Below are positions 41,185 through 49,308 of a stretch of 63,751 bases of DNA, one piece after another; position 1 is the first letter of the stretch, and each line of letters starts with the position of its first letter. Under the pieces are notes generated by a model, which made no database searches, had not been told where the DNA came from, and saw nothing but the letters and a program-made list of their open reading frames with translations. A program made the translations under genes and the position numbers. Source of the stretch: an uncultured Collinsella sp. GTDB taxonomy: Bacteria > Actinomycetota > Coriobacteriia > Coriobacteriales > Coriobacteriaceae. Where the stretch lies: positions 1 to 63,751 of the forward strand of contig UQMO01000003.1 in NCBI GenBank assembly GCA_900542125.1, in the 5' to 3' direction.

Positions 41185-41894
41185 AGACCGATGCCCGCGA
41201 CCGCGTAATCGTCGCTCTCGACTGCGACCGTGAGCGTGCGCTCGAGCTTGCCCACGAGCTTTCGGGCCATGCCGCCTGGCTCAAGGTTGGCATGACGCTC
41301 TATTACGCCGAGGGTCCCCAGATCGTCAAGACCTTTAAGGACCTTGGCTTTAAGGTCTTCCTCGACCTTAAGTTCCATGACATTCCGCATCAGGTGCGCG
41401 GCGCTGCCCGCTCGGCCTCGCTTGCCGGTGCCGACCTGCTTTCGGTCCACGGCCTGGGCTCGGGTGCTATGCTCGCTGCCTGCCGCGAGGGTGCCGAGGA
41501 GGCGCGTGAGGACCGCGCCAAACTCGTCGCCATCACCGTGCTCACGAGCATGAATCAGGATGCCTTGAGCGAGATCGGCGTCGAGTCGCCCGTGGCCGAG
41601 GAGGCCGCCCGCTTGGCAAAGCTTGCTCAGGCCAACGGCATCGATGGCATCGTGTGCTCACCGATGGAGGCTCACGACATGCGTGAGCTGCTGGGTCCTG
41701 ATGCCCTGATCGTGACTCCGGGTGTGCGTCCGGTGGGTGCCGCCCTTGGTGACCAGTCCCGCGTGGCGACGCCTTCCCAGGCTATCGAGCGTGGCGCAAG
41801 CCACATTGTGGTGGGCCGTCCCGTCACCGGTGCCGACGATCCGGTTGCCGCCTTTGACGCCATCGTCGCCGAGCTGGTCGAAAACGTCGCGTAA
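41178..41894 (+). CDS. pyrF: Orotidine 5'-phosphate decarboxylase
   Basis: PyrF makes UMP. The product is 238 residues from ATG 41178, overlapping the pyrD stop. The catalytic tetrad region VFLDLKFHDIPHQVRGA, the start VIVALDCDRERAL and the phosphate-binding VTPGVRPVG are intact. It is the last gene of the operon. Neither pyrE nor carAB is in the window, so they must lie elsewhere. Confidence 0.98.
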   Translation: MLETDARDRVIVALDCDRERALELAHELSGHAAWLKVGMTLYYAEGPQIVKTFKDLGFKVFLDLKFHDIPHQVRGAARSASLAGADLLSVHGLGSGAMLAACREGAEEAREDRAKLVAITVLTSMNQDALSEIGVESPVAEEAARLAKLAQANGIDGIVCSPMEAHDMRELLGPDALIVTPGVRPVGAALGDQSRVATPSQAIERGASHIVVGRPVTGADDPVAAFDAIVAELVENVA

Positions 41895-42016
41895 AAGATT
41901 CCCCTAAGTCACCAGTTTTGGGTCTCATTAGCACAAAATAGCCTCGGTGCCTGCGTAAACTTTCCCATCCTTTGTGTGGAATCGCAGGTCAGGGGCTTAA
42001 CTTTGGGCGCAGTATA

Positions 42017-42045
42017 TTGCACTTTTTGCGGGTATCGTCTAACCT
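42017..42045 (+). promoter_or_regulatory. mihF promoter
   Basis: TTGCAC (42017-42022), 17 nt, TAACCT (42040-42045), upstream of mihF in the 240-base gap after pyrF. Confidence 0.6.
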
Positions 42046-42060
42046 ATGGAGCCGCGATTA

Positions 42061-42092
42061 GGCATTTTGTACGTTCTACGTGCTAAAATGCC
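42061..42092 (+). promoter_or_regulatory. Stem-loop in the mihF leader
   Basis: GGCATTTT-GTACGT / TCT / ACGTGC-T-AAAATGCC forms a 14-bp stem with one bulge. It lies in the transcribed leader, 41 nt before the start codon, and is not followed by a T tract. It may control mRNA stability or be a protein-binding site. Confidence 0.6.
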
Positions 42093-42133
42093 AATTATTG
42101 AATCAGTTATAACCCAACTATTTGGAGGTACGA

Positions 42134-42442
42134 ATGGCACTCCCTCAGCTTACCGACGAGCAGCGCAAGCAGGCTCTTGAGAAGGCTGCTGCCGCACGTC
42201 ACGCCCGCGCTGAGCTTCGCGAGCAGATCAAGAAGGGTGAGAAGTCCCTCGAGTCCGTGCTCAACTCCGATGACCCCATCGCTTCCCGCATGAAGGTTTC
42301 CACCCTCATCGAGTCTCTCCCCGGTTATGGCAAGGCCAAGGCCGCCAAGATCATGGAGGAGCTCGGTATCTCCGCTACCCGTCGCGTCCAGGGCCTCGGC
42401 GTCCGTCAGCGCGAGCAGCTCCTCGAGCAGCTGACCAAATAA
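42134..42442 (+). CDS. mihF: Actinobacterial integration host factor (mIHF)
   Basis: mIHF is a nucleoid-associated protein that bends DNA in actinobacteria. The product is 102 residues from ATG 42134; a TTG four codons earlier lies within the GGAGGT site. An N-terminal helix rich in Lys, Arg and Ala precedes the helix-two-turn-helix block LIESLPGYGKAKAAKIMEEL and the end QGLGVRQREQLLEQ. It sits before gmk and rpoZ as in other actinobacteria, which supports the taxonomic assignment. Confidence 0.96.
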   Translation: MALPQLTDEQRKQALEKAAAARHARAELREQIKKGEKSLESVLNSDDPIASRMKVSTLIESLPGYGKAKAAKIMEELGISATRRVQGLGVRQREQLLEQLTK

Positions 42443-43012
42443 GTGAGCGCTCAGGATTCCAAGCTCTTTGTGATTTCTGGACCGTCAGGCGCAGGCAAGG
42501 GTACGCTCGTCACTCGTGTGCGCGAGCGCCGCTCGAACCTGGGCCTGACGGTTTCGGCTACCACGCGAGCACCACGTAAAGGTGAGGTCGACGGCGTCAA
42601 CTACTTTTTTCTGACGCGCGAGGAGTTCGACCGCCGCGTGGCAAACGGCGAGTTTGTTGAGTGGGCCGAGGTCCACGGTAACTGCTACGGCACGTTGGTG
42701 AGCGAGGTCACATCCAAGCTCGCCTCGGGCGCGTCTCTGATTTTGGAGATCGATGTCCAGGGCGCCCTGCAGGTGAAGGAGCGTTTCCCCGAGGCCGTGC
42801 TGATCTTTATCAAGCCGCCTTCGCTTGAGGTGCTCCGCGAGCGTCTAGTCGGTCGCGGTACCGAGACGCCCGAGACGATTGAGCTGCGTATGGCAAACGC
42901 CGCCGATGAGCTTGCCCTTGCCGACCGCTACGACGACGTCGTGGTAAATGACGATCTCGACCGCGCGACCGATGAGCTCGTTCGCGTTCTCGATATGCAT
43001 GAAAGGATCTGA
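42443..43012 (+). CDS. gmk: Guanylate kinase
   Basis: Gmk phosphorylates GMP to GDP. The product is 189 residues from GTG 42443, immediately after the mihF stop. The P-loop is SGPSGAGKGT. The GMP-binding region has SATTRAPRKGEVDGVNYFFLTREEF and LEIDVQGALQVKE. It is full length for the family. Confidence 0.98.
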   Translation: MSAQDSKLFVISGPSGAGKGTLVTRVRERRSNLGLTVSATTRAPRKGEVDGVNYFFLTREEFDRRVANGEFVEWAEVHGNCYGTLVSEVTSKLASGASLILEIDVQGALQVKERFPEAVLIFIKPPSLEVLRERLVGRGTETPETIELRMANAADELALADRYDDVVVNDDLDRATDELVRVLDMHERI

Positions 43013-43017
43013 GGTCC

Positions 43018-43299
43018 GTGTCCGTTGTAAAGCCTTGCATTGACGATCTTCTGGAGAAGACCGATCACAACCGCTTCCTGCTCGCTTCGCTTGCCTCCAA
43101 GCGCGCCTGCGACATCAATAGCATGCTGCGTGGCCAGCACAACCGCGTGCTTGCCGTCCAGGATGTCGATGACATCACCATCGGGCTTTCCGGTGCCGAT
43201 ACCATCTCGATGGCTATGGACGAGATTGTCGACGGCGACATCTCTTACGACGAGGCCCGTTACGAGAAGGCGCTCGGCCACAAGGTTGCTGAAGCCTAA
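43018..43299 (+). CDS. rpoZ: RNA polymerase omega subunit
   Basis: The product is 93 residues from GTG 43018. The family core PCIDDLLEKTDHNRFLLASL and ASKRACDIN is clear, followed by a longer acidic C-terminal part. Omega assists RNA polymerase assembly and usually follows gmk, as here. Its stop touches the thiI start. Confidence 0.92.
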   Translation: MSVVKPCIDDLLEKTDHNRFLLASLASKRACDINSMLRGQHNRVLAVQDVDDITIGLSGADTISMAMDEIVDGDISYDEARYEKALGHKVAEA

Positions 43300-44544
43300 A
43301 TGGCGGCTCGCGTCTGCCTGGTCCACTATCACGAGGTTGGACTGAAGGGTAAGAACCGCGCACATTTTGAGCATATCCTCATGGATAACATCAAGGCGGC
43401 CTTGGCCGCCTTTTCCGTGAATGCCGTGTCTCGAATTTCCGGTTATATCCTCGTGACCTTTAACGAGCATCAGGCCGATGAGGCGGCGCGTGTCATTCGC
43501 ACCGTTCCCGGCGTTGCTCGTGTGTCTTTGGCGTATCACACTAACCGCGACCCGCAGGAGTACTGTGCCGCCGCCGTCAAGGCGCTGCGCGAGTTTGGTC
43601 CTTTCGATTCGTTTAAGGTGCACGCCAAGCGCTCCAATACCGACTATGAGCTCACCTCGATTGATATCAATCGTCAGGTGGGCGAGGTGTTGTGTGAGGC
43701 CTTCCCCGATAAAAAGGTTCAAATGCACGACCCCGATGCCATGGTGCACGTACTGGTGGTTCAGGGTAGCGTTTATGTGTACGCGCGCTCCGAGCGCGGC
43801 GTGGGCGGTCTGCCGGTGGGTTCTGCCGGCAAGGTCGTGACGCTGCTGTCGTCGGGTATCGATTCTCCGGTGGCGACTTGGATGCTCGCGCGTCGCGGTG
43901 CGGTGTGCGTGCCGGTACATTTCTCCGGTCGTCCGCAGACGCCCGATACGAGCGAGTATTTGGTACAGGACATCATCCGTGCGCTTGAGCCGGGTGTCCA
44001 GATCGGTCGCCTGTACGTGGTGCCGTTTGGCGACTGCCAGCGTGAGATTTCGGTCACCTGTCCCAGCAACCTGCGCGTGATCATGTATCGCCGCATTATG
44101 TATTCGGTTGCCGAGCGCATTGCACACATCGAGGGCGCCAAGGCCATCGTTACGGGTGAATCGCTTGGGCAGGTTGCCTCCCAAACGCTTGAGAATATCA
44201 TGGCCGTTAACGAGGCCGTGAAGATCCCCGTGTTCCGTCCGCTCATCGGTTCGGACAAGCAGGAGATTATCGCGCGCGCCGAGGAGATTGGTACGTTCGA
44301 TATCTCGACTGAGGCCGCTCCCGACTGCTGCACGCTGTTTATGCCGCGTCGTCCCGAGACGCACGCTAAACTCGATGCCGTGCATGAGGCCTGGGAGTTG
44401 TTCGATCACGAGGAGATGATCGAGCGCCTACTCAAGCAGACCGAGTACATCGACTTCGAAAGCAACACGTATAAGGCCCCTAAGACCTTAAAACGCAAAC
44501 ATTCGGAGCTTGCTCCGCGTGAGATTTACCAAGATCACGAGTAA
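43300..44544 (+). CDS. thiI: tRNA 4-thiouridine synthase ThiI
   Basis: ThiI makes s4U8 in tRNA and supports thiamine thiazole synthesis. The product is 414 residues from ATG 43300. It has an N-terminal ferredoxin-like and THUMP region (about 1-165), then the PP-loop LLSSGIDSPVATWM near 180. No C-terminal rhodanese domain follows, as in Gram-positive ThiI, so sulfur must come through another carrier. The block CTLFMPRRPETHA near the end matches these shorter forms. Confidence 0.96.
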   Translation: MAARVCLVHYHEVGLKGKNRAHFEHILMDNIKAALAAFSVNAVSRISGYILVTFNEHQADEAARVIRTVPGVARVSLAYHTNRDPQEYCAAAVKALREFGPFDSFKVHAKRSNTDYELTSIDINRQVGEVLCEAFPDKKVQMHDPDAMVHVLVVQGSVYVYARSERGVGGLPVGSAGKVVTLLSSGIDSPVATWMLARRGAVCVPVHFSGRPQTPDTSEYLVQDIIRALEPGVQIGRLYVVPFGDCQREISVTCPSNLRVIMYRRIMYSVAERIAHIEGAKAIVTGESLGQVASQTLENIMAVNEAVKIPVFRPLIGSDKQEIIARAEEIGTFDISTEAAPDCCTLFMPRRPETHAKLDAVHEAWELFDHEEMIERLLKQTEYIDFESNTYKAPKTLKRKHSELAPREIYQDHE

Positions 44545-44554
44545 ATTTGTGCAT

Positions 44555-44587
44555 AGACCGACGATGCTCTTGCATCGTCGGTCTTTT
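44555..44587 (+). terminator. thiI terminator
   Basis: A perfect 13-bp stem AGACCGACGATGC / GCATCGTCGGTCT with a TCTT loop, followed by TTT. Confidence 0.9.
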
Positions 44588-44662
44588 GCTATCTGGGCAT
44601 TTTGCGGCTAAGTGTTCATTTGCTGACGTGTGTCTGAATAAATGGACAGATTTGTGCAAGGT

Positions 44663-44682
44663 TTTGGTCAGCTTTTGGTTTG
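44663..44682 (+). promoter_or_regulatory. Shared 20-bp competence-operon element, copy 2
   Basis: Identical to 16115-16134. It lies after the thiI terminator and 75 nt before the comEA start. The rest of the upstream regions of the two operons is not conserved over comparable length. Confidence 0.7.
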
Positions 44683-44757
44683 ACTGCGAAAACCGGTTTT
44701 GAAGCATGGCTGTTGCAGGGCTCTTTTCCTGACACGATGGTGTTGGGAGGTTTTGCT

Positions 44758-45471
44758 ATGGCGCAGCGCGAACAACACGAACGAGTCAAAAAGATGGACC
44801 GCTGGGCGGGCAAACTGCTCGGTCATAAGGCAGTGGTGATGGCGATACTGGTCGTCATTGCGATGGCGAGTGGACTGGCAATGGCGAACTTTGGCGGCGG
44901 TGCCGGCGGTGTGTCGTTTGAGCGCACTGATGGTTCGGGCACGTTAGTGGAGCCGGGATCCGGCGATGCTTCGAGTGGAAAGACATCTGAAGGCTCTTCG
45001 CCTAAGGCGTCTGCCGCGGCAGAGGTCTATGTCGATGTTGATGGCGCCGTGGTGTCACCCGGTGTATATCGCCTCAAAGACGGGGCGCGGGTGGCTCAGG
45101 CGATTGATGCCGCCGGCGGGCTGGCGCCCGAAGCAGACGTTACGGGGCTTAATCGTGCATCCAAGGTCACTGATGGACAAAAAATTCACGTTTCAACGGT
45201 GGGGGAGCAGCAGGTGTCCATTGCGGAAGCCGGTGTTGATGGTGGGACTTCCGCATCATCAGGCGTCGGTGGCGCAACAGGCCTAGTAAACATTAATACG
45301 GCAAGCTCGGCAGAGCTGCAGACGCTCTCGGGAATCGGTCCCTCAATGGCACAGTCGATTATCGATGAGCGGACAAAGAACGGTGCTTTTGCTTCGGTTG
45401 ACGATCTGATGCGCGTGTCGGGAATCGGCGAGAAGAAGCTTGCCAAAATCAAAGAATGCATCTGCGTATGA
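44758..45471 (+). CDS. comEA: Competence protein ComEA
   Basis: ComEA is the membrane-anchored DNA receptor of natural transformation. The product is 237 residues from ATG 44758 (GGGAGG upstream). It has a cytoplasmic basic start, one membrane span (about 32-52), a Ser/Gly linker, an SLBB domain (VYVDVDGAVVSPGVYRLKDG) and a C-terminal helix-hairpin-helix pair (NINTASSAELQTLSGIGPSM; VSGIGEKKLAKI). ATGA overlap couples it to comEC. Confidence 0.95.
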   Translation: MAQREQHERVKKMDRWAGKLLGHKAVVMAILVVIAMASGLAMANFGGGAGGVSFERTDGSGTLVEPGSGDASSGKTSEGSSPKASAAAEVYVDVDGAVVSPGVYRLKDGARVAQAIDAAGGLAPEADVTGLNRASKVTDGQKIHVSTVGEQQVSIAEAGVDGGTSASSGVGGATGLVNINTASSAELQTLSGIGPSMAQSIIDERTKNGAFASVDDLMRVSGIGEKKLAKIKECICV

Positions 45472-47771
45472 GTACGACCGAGCGAGAGCACGTGATGCCT
45501 CCGCGGCCCCTGATTCCGTGGACGATGGCCCTGTGTGCCGGCATGTGCGTGAGCTGCGCCTTGGTGCTCAGCATAGCCGCTGATGTGCTGCTGAGGGAGC
45601 GGGCGACGGCGGTCGGGCCGCTATGGGCCATTCCCGTTGCGGCAGCGGTTTTCGTTGTGCTGGCTCACTCTTGTGCGCGGCTTGCCCCTTTGAAGCGGTG
45701 GCTGTATGCCGCGTACGTCGGTCTCGTGGCGGGAGCGGTCGTCTCGGCGTGGTGGGCTGTGGGTGCGCTCAGCGCCTCGAAGGCGCTCGACGGTCGAGCG
45801 GCAAGCGGCCTCGAGTTTGTCGTGCAGGGTGATCCATCCATAAACGACGACGTGTATTCCTATATCTGCGAGGCACGCGCGGACGGTAAGAACTTGGCAA
45901 CGGTTCGCCTATCGTGTGATCGTGAGCTCAAGGTCGGGGCGCACGTGCGTGTTATCGGTCGCGTTTCACGTTTTGAGGACGATGCATATGGACGATCGCG
46001 CGTGCTCCGAGGCGAGGTGCGCAAGGTTAAAGCCGTTCGAGTCGTGTCGGTCGATGAGGGCTCTCCGGTGCCGCTGCTTCGGCTGAGAAATGGGCTGCTT
46101 GCGTCCATCGCGCCTGCGACCGACCCGGCGCGTGCGCTCATAGCCGGTGTCGTCTGCGGTCGTTCGGCCGAGCTGCGCGCCCAGCCGGCGGGCGACTGGT
46201 TTTCGGTGACGGGAACGGCGCATCTTATCGCCGTCTCGGGCAGCCATTTGGCTATCGTGGGGTTTGTAATCGAGGGTGTATTGCAAAAGACTCGGTGCTC
46301 ACGTGGTCTTCAGCGGGCGATATTGGCGATAACGCTTGTGGGCTATGCTGCCTTTACGGGCGCGTCTCCCTCGGCCGTGCGTGCGTGCTGCATGGTGTTC
46401 GTGACGCTTGTCGTAAACAGCGTGGGGCGTCGTCGGCACGGCCTTTCGGCACTCTTCGTAACCATGTCCATCTTTGTGCTACTGCGGCCGACGGTGCTGT
46501 TCGAGATGGGCTTTCAACTCTCGTGTGCCAGCGTCTTAGCCATTCTGTGCTTTTGTCCCTATGCGACCTACGCTTTGGGTGAGCTAGGTGTGCCATCAGG
46601 CGTTGCCAGCGTGCTTTCCGTCACGCTGTGCTCACAACTGGCGACACTTCCCATTACCATTCCTGCCTTCGGTACATTCTCGCTCATTGCTCCGTTGGCA
46701 AATGCGGTCCTCGGTCCGGTGGTGAGCGTACTGCTCGCTGTGTCGATCGTGCTGGTTCCCTTTTCGTTCGTGGCACCGTTGCGGACTTGGGCGCTCGTTG
46801 TGCCCATGATTGCCGCCCGTTGCGCGCTGTTCTTCGAGCAACTGTTTGCCGCCGTGCCGGGTGCATACGTGAGCGTGCCGCCCGATAGCATGTGGATTTA
46901 CCTAGTGCCGTGTTTTCTGGCGGTTCTGCTGGTCTGGTGGCCGCGTCCCCGTGCACGTCCTATGGCGGTGGGGCTTACATGCCTGATGCTCTTGGCTGCG
47001 ATTCCGTACGTCTATTGGGATCGATTCGCTCCGCCTTCGGTGACGGTGCTCGATGTGGGCCAGGCCGATGCGATTCTTATCCGCCAGGGCGGCGCAGTTG
47101 CACTTGTCGACTGCGGACTCGACGAGCGCGTGGTGGCGGCGTTGGTTCGCAATAACGTGCACCATATCGACGCCGTCTTTGTGACGCATTGGGATGAGGA
47201 CCACTGGGGTGGTCTGCCTGCCGTGCTCGAACAGTTTTCGGTCGGAACGATTGCCGTGGCCGCGGATGCGCTGGAGGATGCTCCTGCCGAGGTATTGAAC
47301 CGACCTGGCGTGGAGTATCGGCAGGTGCGCCGTGGGGATATGGTCGACATCGGCTCATTTTGCGCCCGCGTGATGTGGCCATTCGAGTCCGTGGATGGCG
47401 AGGGAAATGAGGACTCGCTTGTCCTTCTGCTCTCTTATGTTCAGGAAGGCAAGGGCCTGCGCATACTCCTCACCGGTGATGCCGAGCTCGACCAAGAACG
47501 GGAATTCGTGCAGGAGGTGGGGGATATCGATGTCCTTAAACTTGGGCATCACGGCTCCAAGGTTTCAGTCGATGGTGAGTTGCTGGACATCCTGAAGCCC
47601 GAGCTTTCTCTCGCAAGCGCCGGTGAGGGGAATCGATACGGCCATCCGTCCGATGCCTGCATCGATGCCGTTAAGGAAGCGGGTGGTGTGTTCGCGTGTA
47701 CCATCGAACACGGCGACATTACCGTCACACCGACTGCGAATGGCTTTGCGATGCGATGCCAGCGACCGTGA
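45468..47771 (+). CDS. comEC: DNA uptake channel ComEC/Rec2
   Basis: ComEC forms the channel that carries single-stranded DNA across the membrane. The product is 767 residues from ATG 45468; ATG 45495 is possible. An N-terminal hydrophobic block and DUF4131-like region are followed by the competence domain with the signature HLIAVSGSHLAIVGFV and about eight membrane spans. The C-terminal metallo-beta-lactamase domain is VLDVGQADAILIRQGG, then FVTHWDEDHWGGLPAV and LKLGHHGSKVS. All three ComEC parts are present. Confidence 0.96.
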   Translation: MSTTEREHVMPPRPLIPWTMALCAGMCVSCALVLSIAADVLLRERATAVGPLWAIPVAAAVFVVLAHSCARLAPLKRWLYAAYVGLVAGAVVSAWWAVGALSASKALDGRAASGLEFVVQGDPSINDDVYSYICEARADGKNLATVRLSCDRELKVGAHVRVIGRVSRFEDDAYGRSRVLRGEVRKVKAVRVVSVDEGSPVPLLRLRNGLLASIAPATDPARALIAGVVCGRSAELRAQPAGDWFSVTGTAHLIAVSGSHLAIVGFVIEGVLQKTRCSRGLQRAILAITLVGYAAFTGASPSAVRACCMVFVTLVVNSVGRRRHGLSALFVTMSIFVLLRPTVLFEMGFQLSCASVLAILCFCPYATYALGELGVPSGVASVLSVTLCSQLATLPITIPAFGTFSLIAPLANAVLGPVVSVLLAVSIVLVPFSFVAPLRTWALVVPMIAARCALFFEQLFAAVPGAYVSVPPDSMWIYLVPCFLAVLLVWWPRPRARPMAVGLTCLMLLAAIPYVYWDRFAPPSVTVLDVGQADAILIRQGGAVALVDCGLDERVVAALVRNNVHHIDAVFVTHWDEDHWGGLPAVLEQFSVGTIAVAADALEDAPAEVLNRPGVEYRQVRRGDMVDIGSFCARVMWPFESVDGEGNEDSLVLLLSYVQEGKGLRILLTGDAELDQEREFVQEVGDIDVLKLGHHGSKVSVDGELLDILKPELSLASAGEGNRYGHPSDACIDAVKEAGGVFACTIEHGDITVTPTANGFAMRCQRP

Positions 47772-47779
47772 CGACGTCG

Positions 47780-47809
47780 TTGGCGTGTGGTGGGCCCCTG
47801 GGCTAGAAT
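47780..47809 (+). promoter_or_regulatory. holA promoter
   Basis: TTGGCG (47780-47785), 18 nt, TAGAAT (47804-47809), about 40 nt before the holA start. Confidence 0.6.
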
Positions 47810-47849
47810 GGCACGGAACGAATACGAAGGCCTGCGGGAGGGGAGCGCA

Positions 47850-48812
47850 ATGTCCGAAACCGGTTTGCTGCCGGCATATCTGATCGTCGGTACCGACGGA
47901 GTTAAGCGCGACCACGCCGTCTCGCGTATGAAAGCGCGTCTGGAAAAATCGGGTATGGTCGAGTTCAACCTCGACGAGCGAGACATGACCAAGGACCCCG
48001 ATATCGAGTCCATTATCGGATCGCTCAACACCTTTCCGATGGGCAGTGAGTTTCGTCTGGTAATCCTCGATGGCTGCTCAAAGCTCGCTAAGGCGGTCTC
48101 GGAGCCGCTCGTTGGGTATCTGGCGAGTCCCAGCCCCACAACGGTCTGCCTCATCATCGCCGACTCCCTTGCCAAGAATACGCGCCTGTATAAGGCAATC
48201 GCCAAGATCGACAAGAAGGCTATCGTCGATTGCTCGGGTACCAAGCGCTGGGAACTGCCGCGCCGTGTTCAGCAGATGGCGACGCAGCGCGGTAAGTCGA
48301 TTTCGACGGCGGCCGCCGAGGAGCTCGTCTCGCGTTCGGGCGAAAACACGCGCATGCTCGATAACGACTTGGCTAAGCTTGCCCAGATGGTCGAGTCGCC
48401 TCAGATTGAACTTGCCGATGTTGAGCGCTGGATTGTTCGTACGGCCGAGGTTCAACCCTGGGACTTTCTCAATGCGGTCTCGGCCCGTGACATGCGCCGT
48501 TCGCTCGAGCTCTTCAATCTAATGCCCGCCAAGAGCTACGTGTGGACGTACACATTGCTGTGCGGTCGCATTCGCGAGCTTATCGTCGCCAAGGCGCTCG
48601 ACGCGCGTGGGCAGGGTCGCGAGCTGGCCGCAACGCTCAAGCTCCAGTCCTGGCAGGTCAAGAATCACCTTACCTGGGCACGTCGCTTTTCGATGGCAGA
48701 GCTCATCGCAGCGCTCGAGGGTGCCGTTGATGTGGAGCTCGCGCTCAAGGGTTCGGCAGATTCTGAGACCGCGCTTTTGCTCTGGATTACGAACATCTTG
48801 AGAAAATCGTGA
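47850..48812 (+). CDS. holA: DNA polymerase III delta subunit
   Basis: Delta opens the sliding clamp in the clamp loader. The product is 320 residues from ATG 47850 (GGGAGGGG upstream). It shows the divergent AAA+ fold: LLPAYLIVGTDGVKRDHAVSRM, a degenerate nucleotide site, FRLVILDGCSKLAKA and the C-terminal collar (LAATLKLQSWQVKNHLTWARRF). It follows comEC as in many Gram-positive genomes. Confidence 0.92.
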   Translation: MSETGLLPAYLIVGTDGVKRDHAVSRMKARLEKSGMVEFNLDERDMTKDPDIESIIGSLNTFPMGSEFRLVILDGCSKLAKAVSEPLVGYLASPSPTTVCLIIADSLAKNTRLYKAIAKIDKKAIVDCSGTKRWELPRRVQQMATQRGKSISTAAAEELVSRSGENTRMLDNDLAKLAQMVESPQIELADVERWIVRTAEVQPWDFLNAVSARDMRRSLELFNLMPAKSYVWTYTLLCGRIRELIVAKALDARGQGRELAATLKLQSWQVKNHLTWARRFSMAELIAALEGAVDVELALKGSADSETALLLWITNILRKS

Positions 48813-48861
48813 TGATACCTGCCTATTTGACAAATTCGTTCTATCCCTTTGAGAGGGAGCG

Positions 48862-48870
48862 TGCTATAGT
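48862..48870 (+). promoter_or_regulatory. rpsT extended -10 promoter
   Basis: TGCTATAGT, the same nine bases as the rpmB promoter, about 75 nt before the start. The TTGACA at 48828 is 31 nt away, too far to be its -35. Confidence 0.6.
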
Positions 48871-48945
48871 AGGCGCTTGCATGACCTCACCGTGTCTCAG
48901 AGGTGTCATACATTTTTTGCAAGGAACTCGAAAGGAACTCCAGAA

Positions 48946-49212
48946 GTGGCAAACATCAAGTCTCAGAAGAAGCGTATCCGCACCAATGAGGCAGCTCGCA
49001 TGCGTAACAAGGCTGTCAAGTCCGAGCTCAAGACGCTGACCAAGCACGTCCAGTCCGCCGTCGCCGAGGGCGACGCCGAGAAGGCCCAGGCTGCCCTCAA
49101 GACCGTCACCAAGCGTCTCGACATGGCTGCCGCCAAGCATGTTATCCACAAGAACCAGGCTTCCAACCGCAAGTCCGGTCTTGCCAAGCTCGTGAACAGC
49201 ATCAACGCCTAA
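48946..49212 (+). CDS. rpsT: Ribosomal protein bS20
   Basis: This small-subunit protein is 88 residues from GTG 48946 (GAAAGGAAC upstream). It has the all-helical family pattern ANIKSQKKRIRTNEAARMRNK, then KTLTKHVQSA and HKNQASNRKSGLAKLVN. It is monocistronic with its own promoter and terminator. Confidence 0.97.
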   Translation: MANIKSQKKRIRTNEAARMRNKAVKSELKTLTKHVQSAVAEGDAEKAQAALKTVTKRLDMAAAKHVIHKNQASNRKSGLAKLVNSINA

Positions 49213-49246
49213 GTTGTAAATTTCACACCACACAGATTACGCGCAT

Positions 49247-49283
49247 AAATGGAGCCTGTTTTATGGAACAGGCTCCATTTTTT
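49247..49283 (+). terminator. rpsT terminator
   Basis: A perfect 14-bp stem AAATGGAGCCTGTT / AACAGGCTCCATTT with a 6-nt loop, followed by TTT. Confidence 0.93.
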
Positions 49284-49308
49284 GTACCGCTCGGGTAAGA
49301 TAGTCCGC

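Noticed and set aside
48828..48870. TTGACA as the -35 box of rpsT
   Set aside because: It is 31 nt from TATAGT, far beyond the usual 16-18 nt; an extended -10 explains the promoter better.
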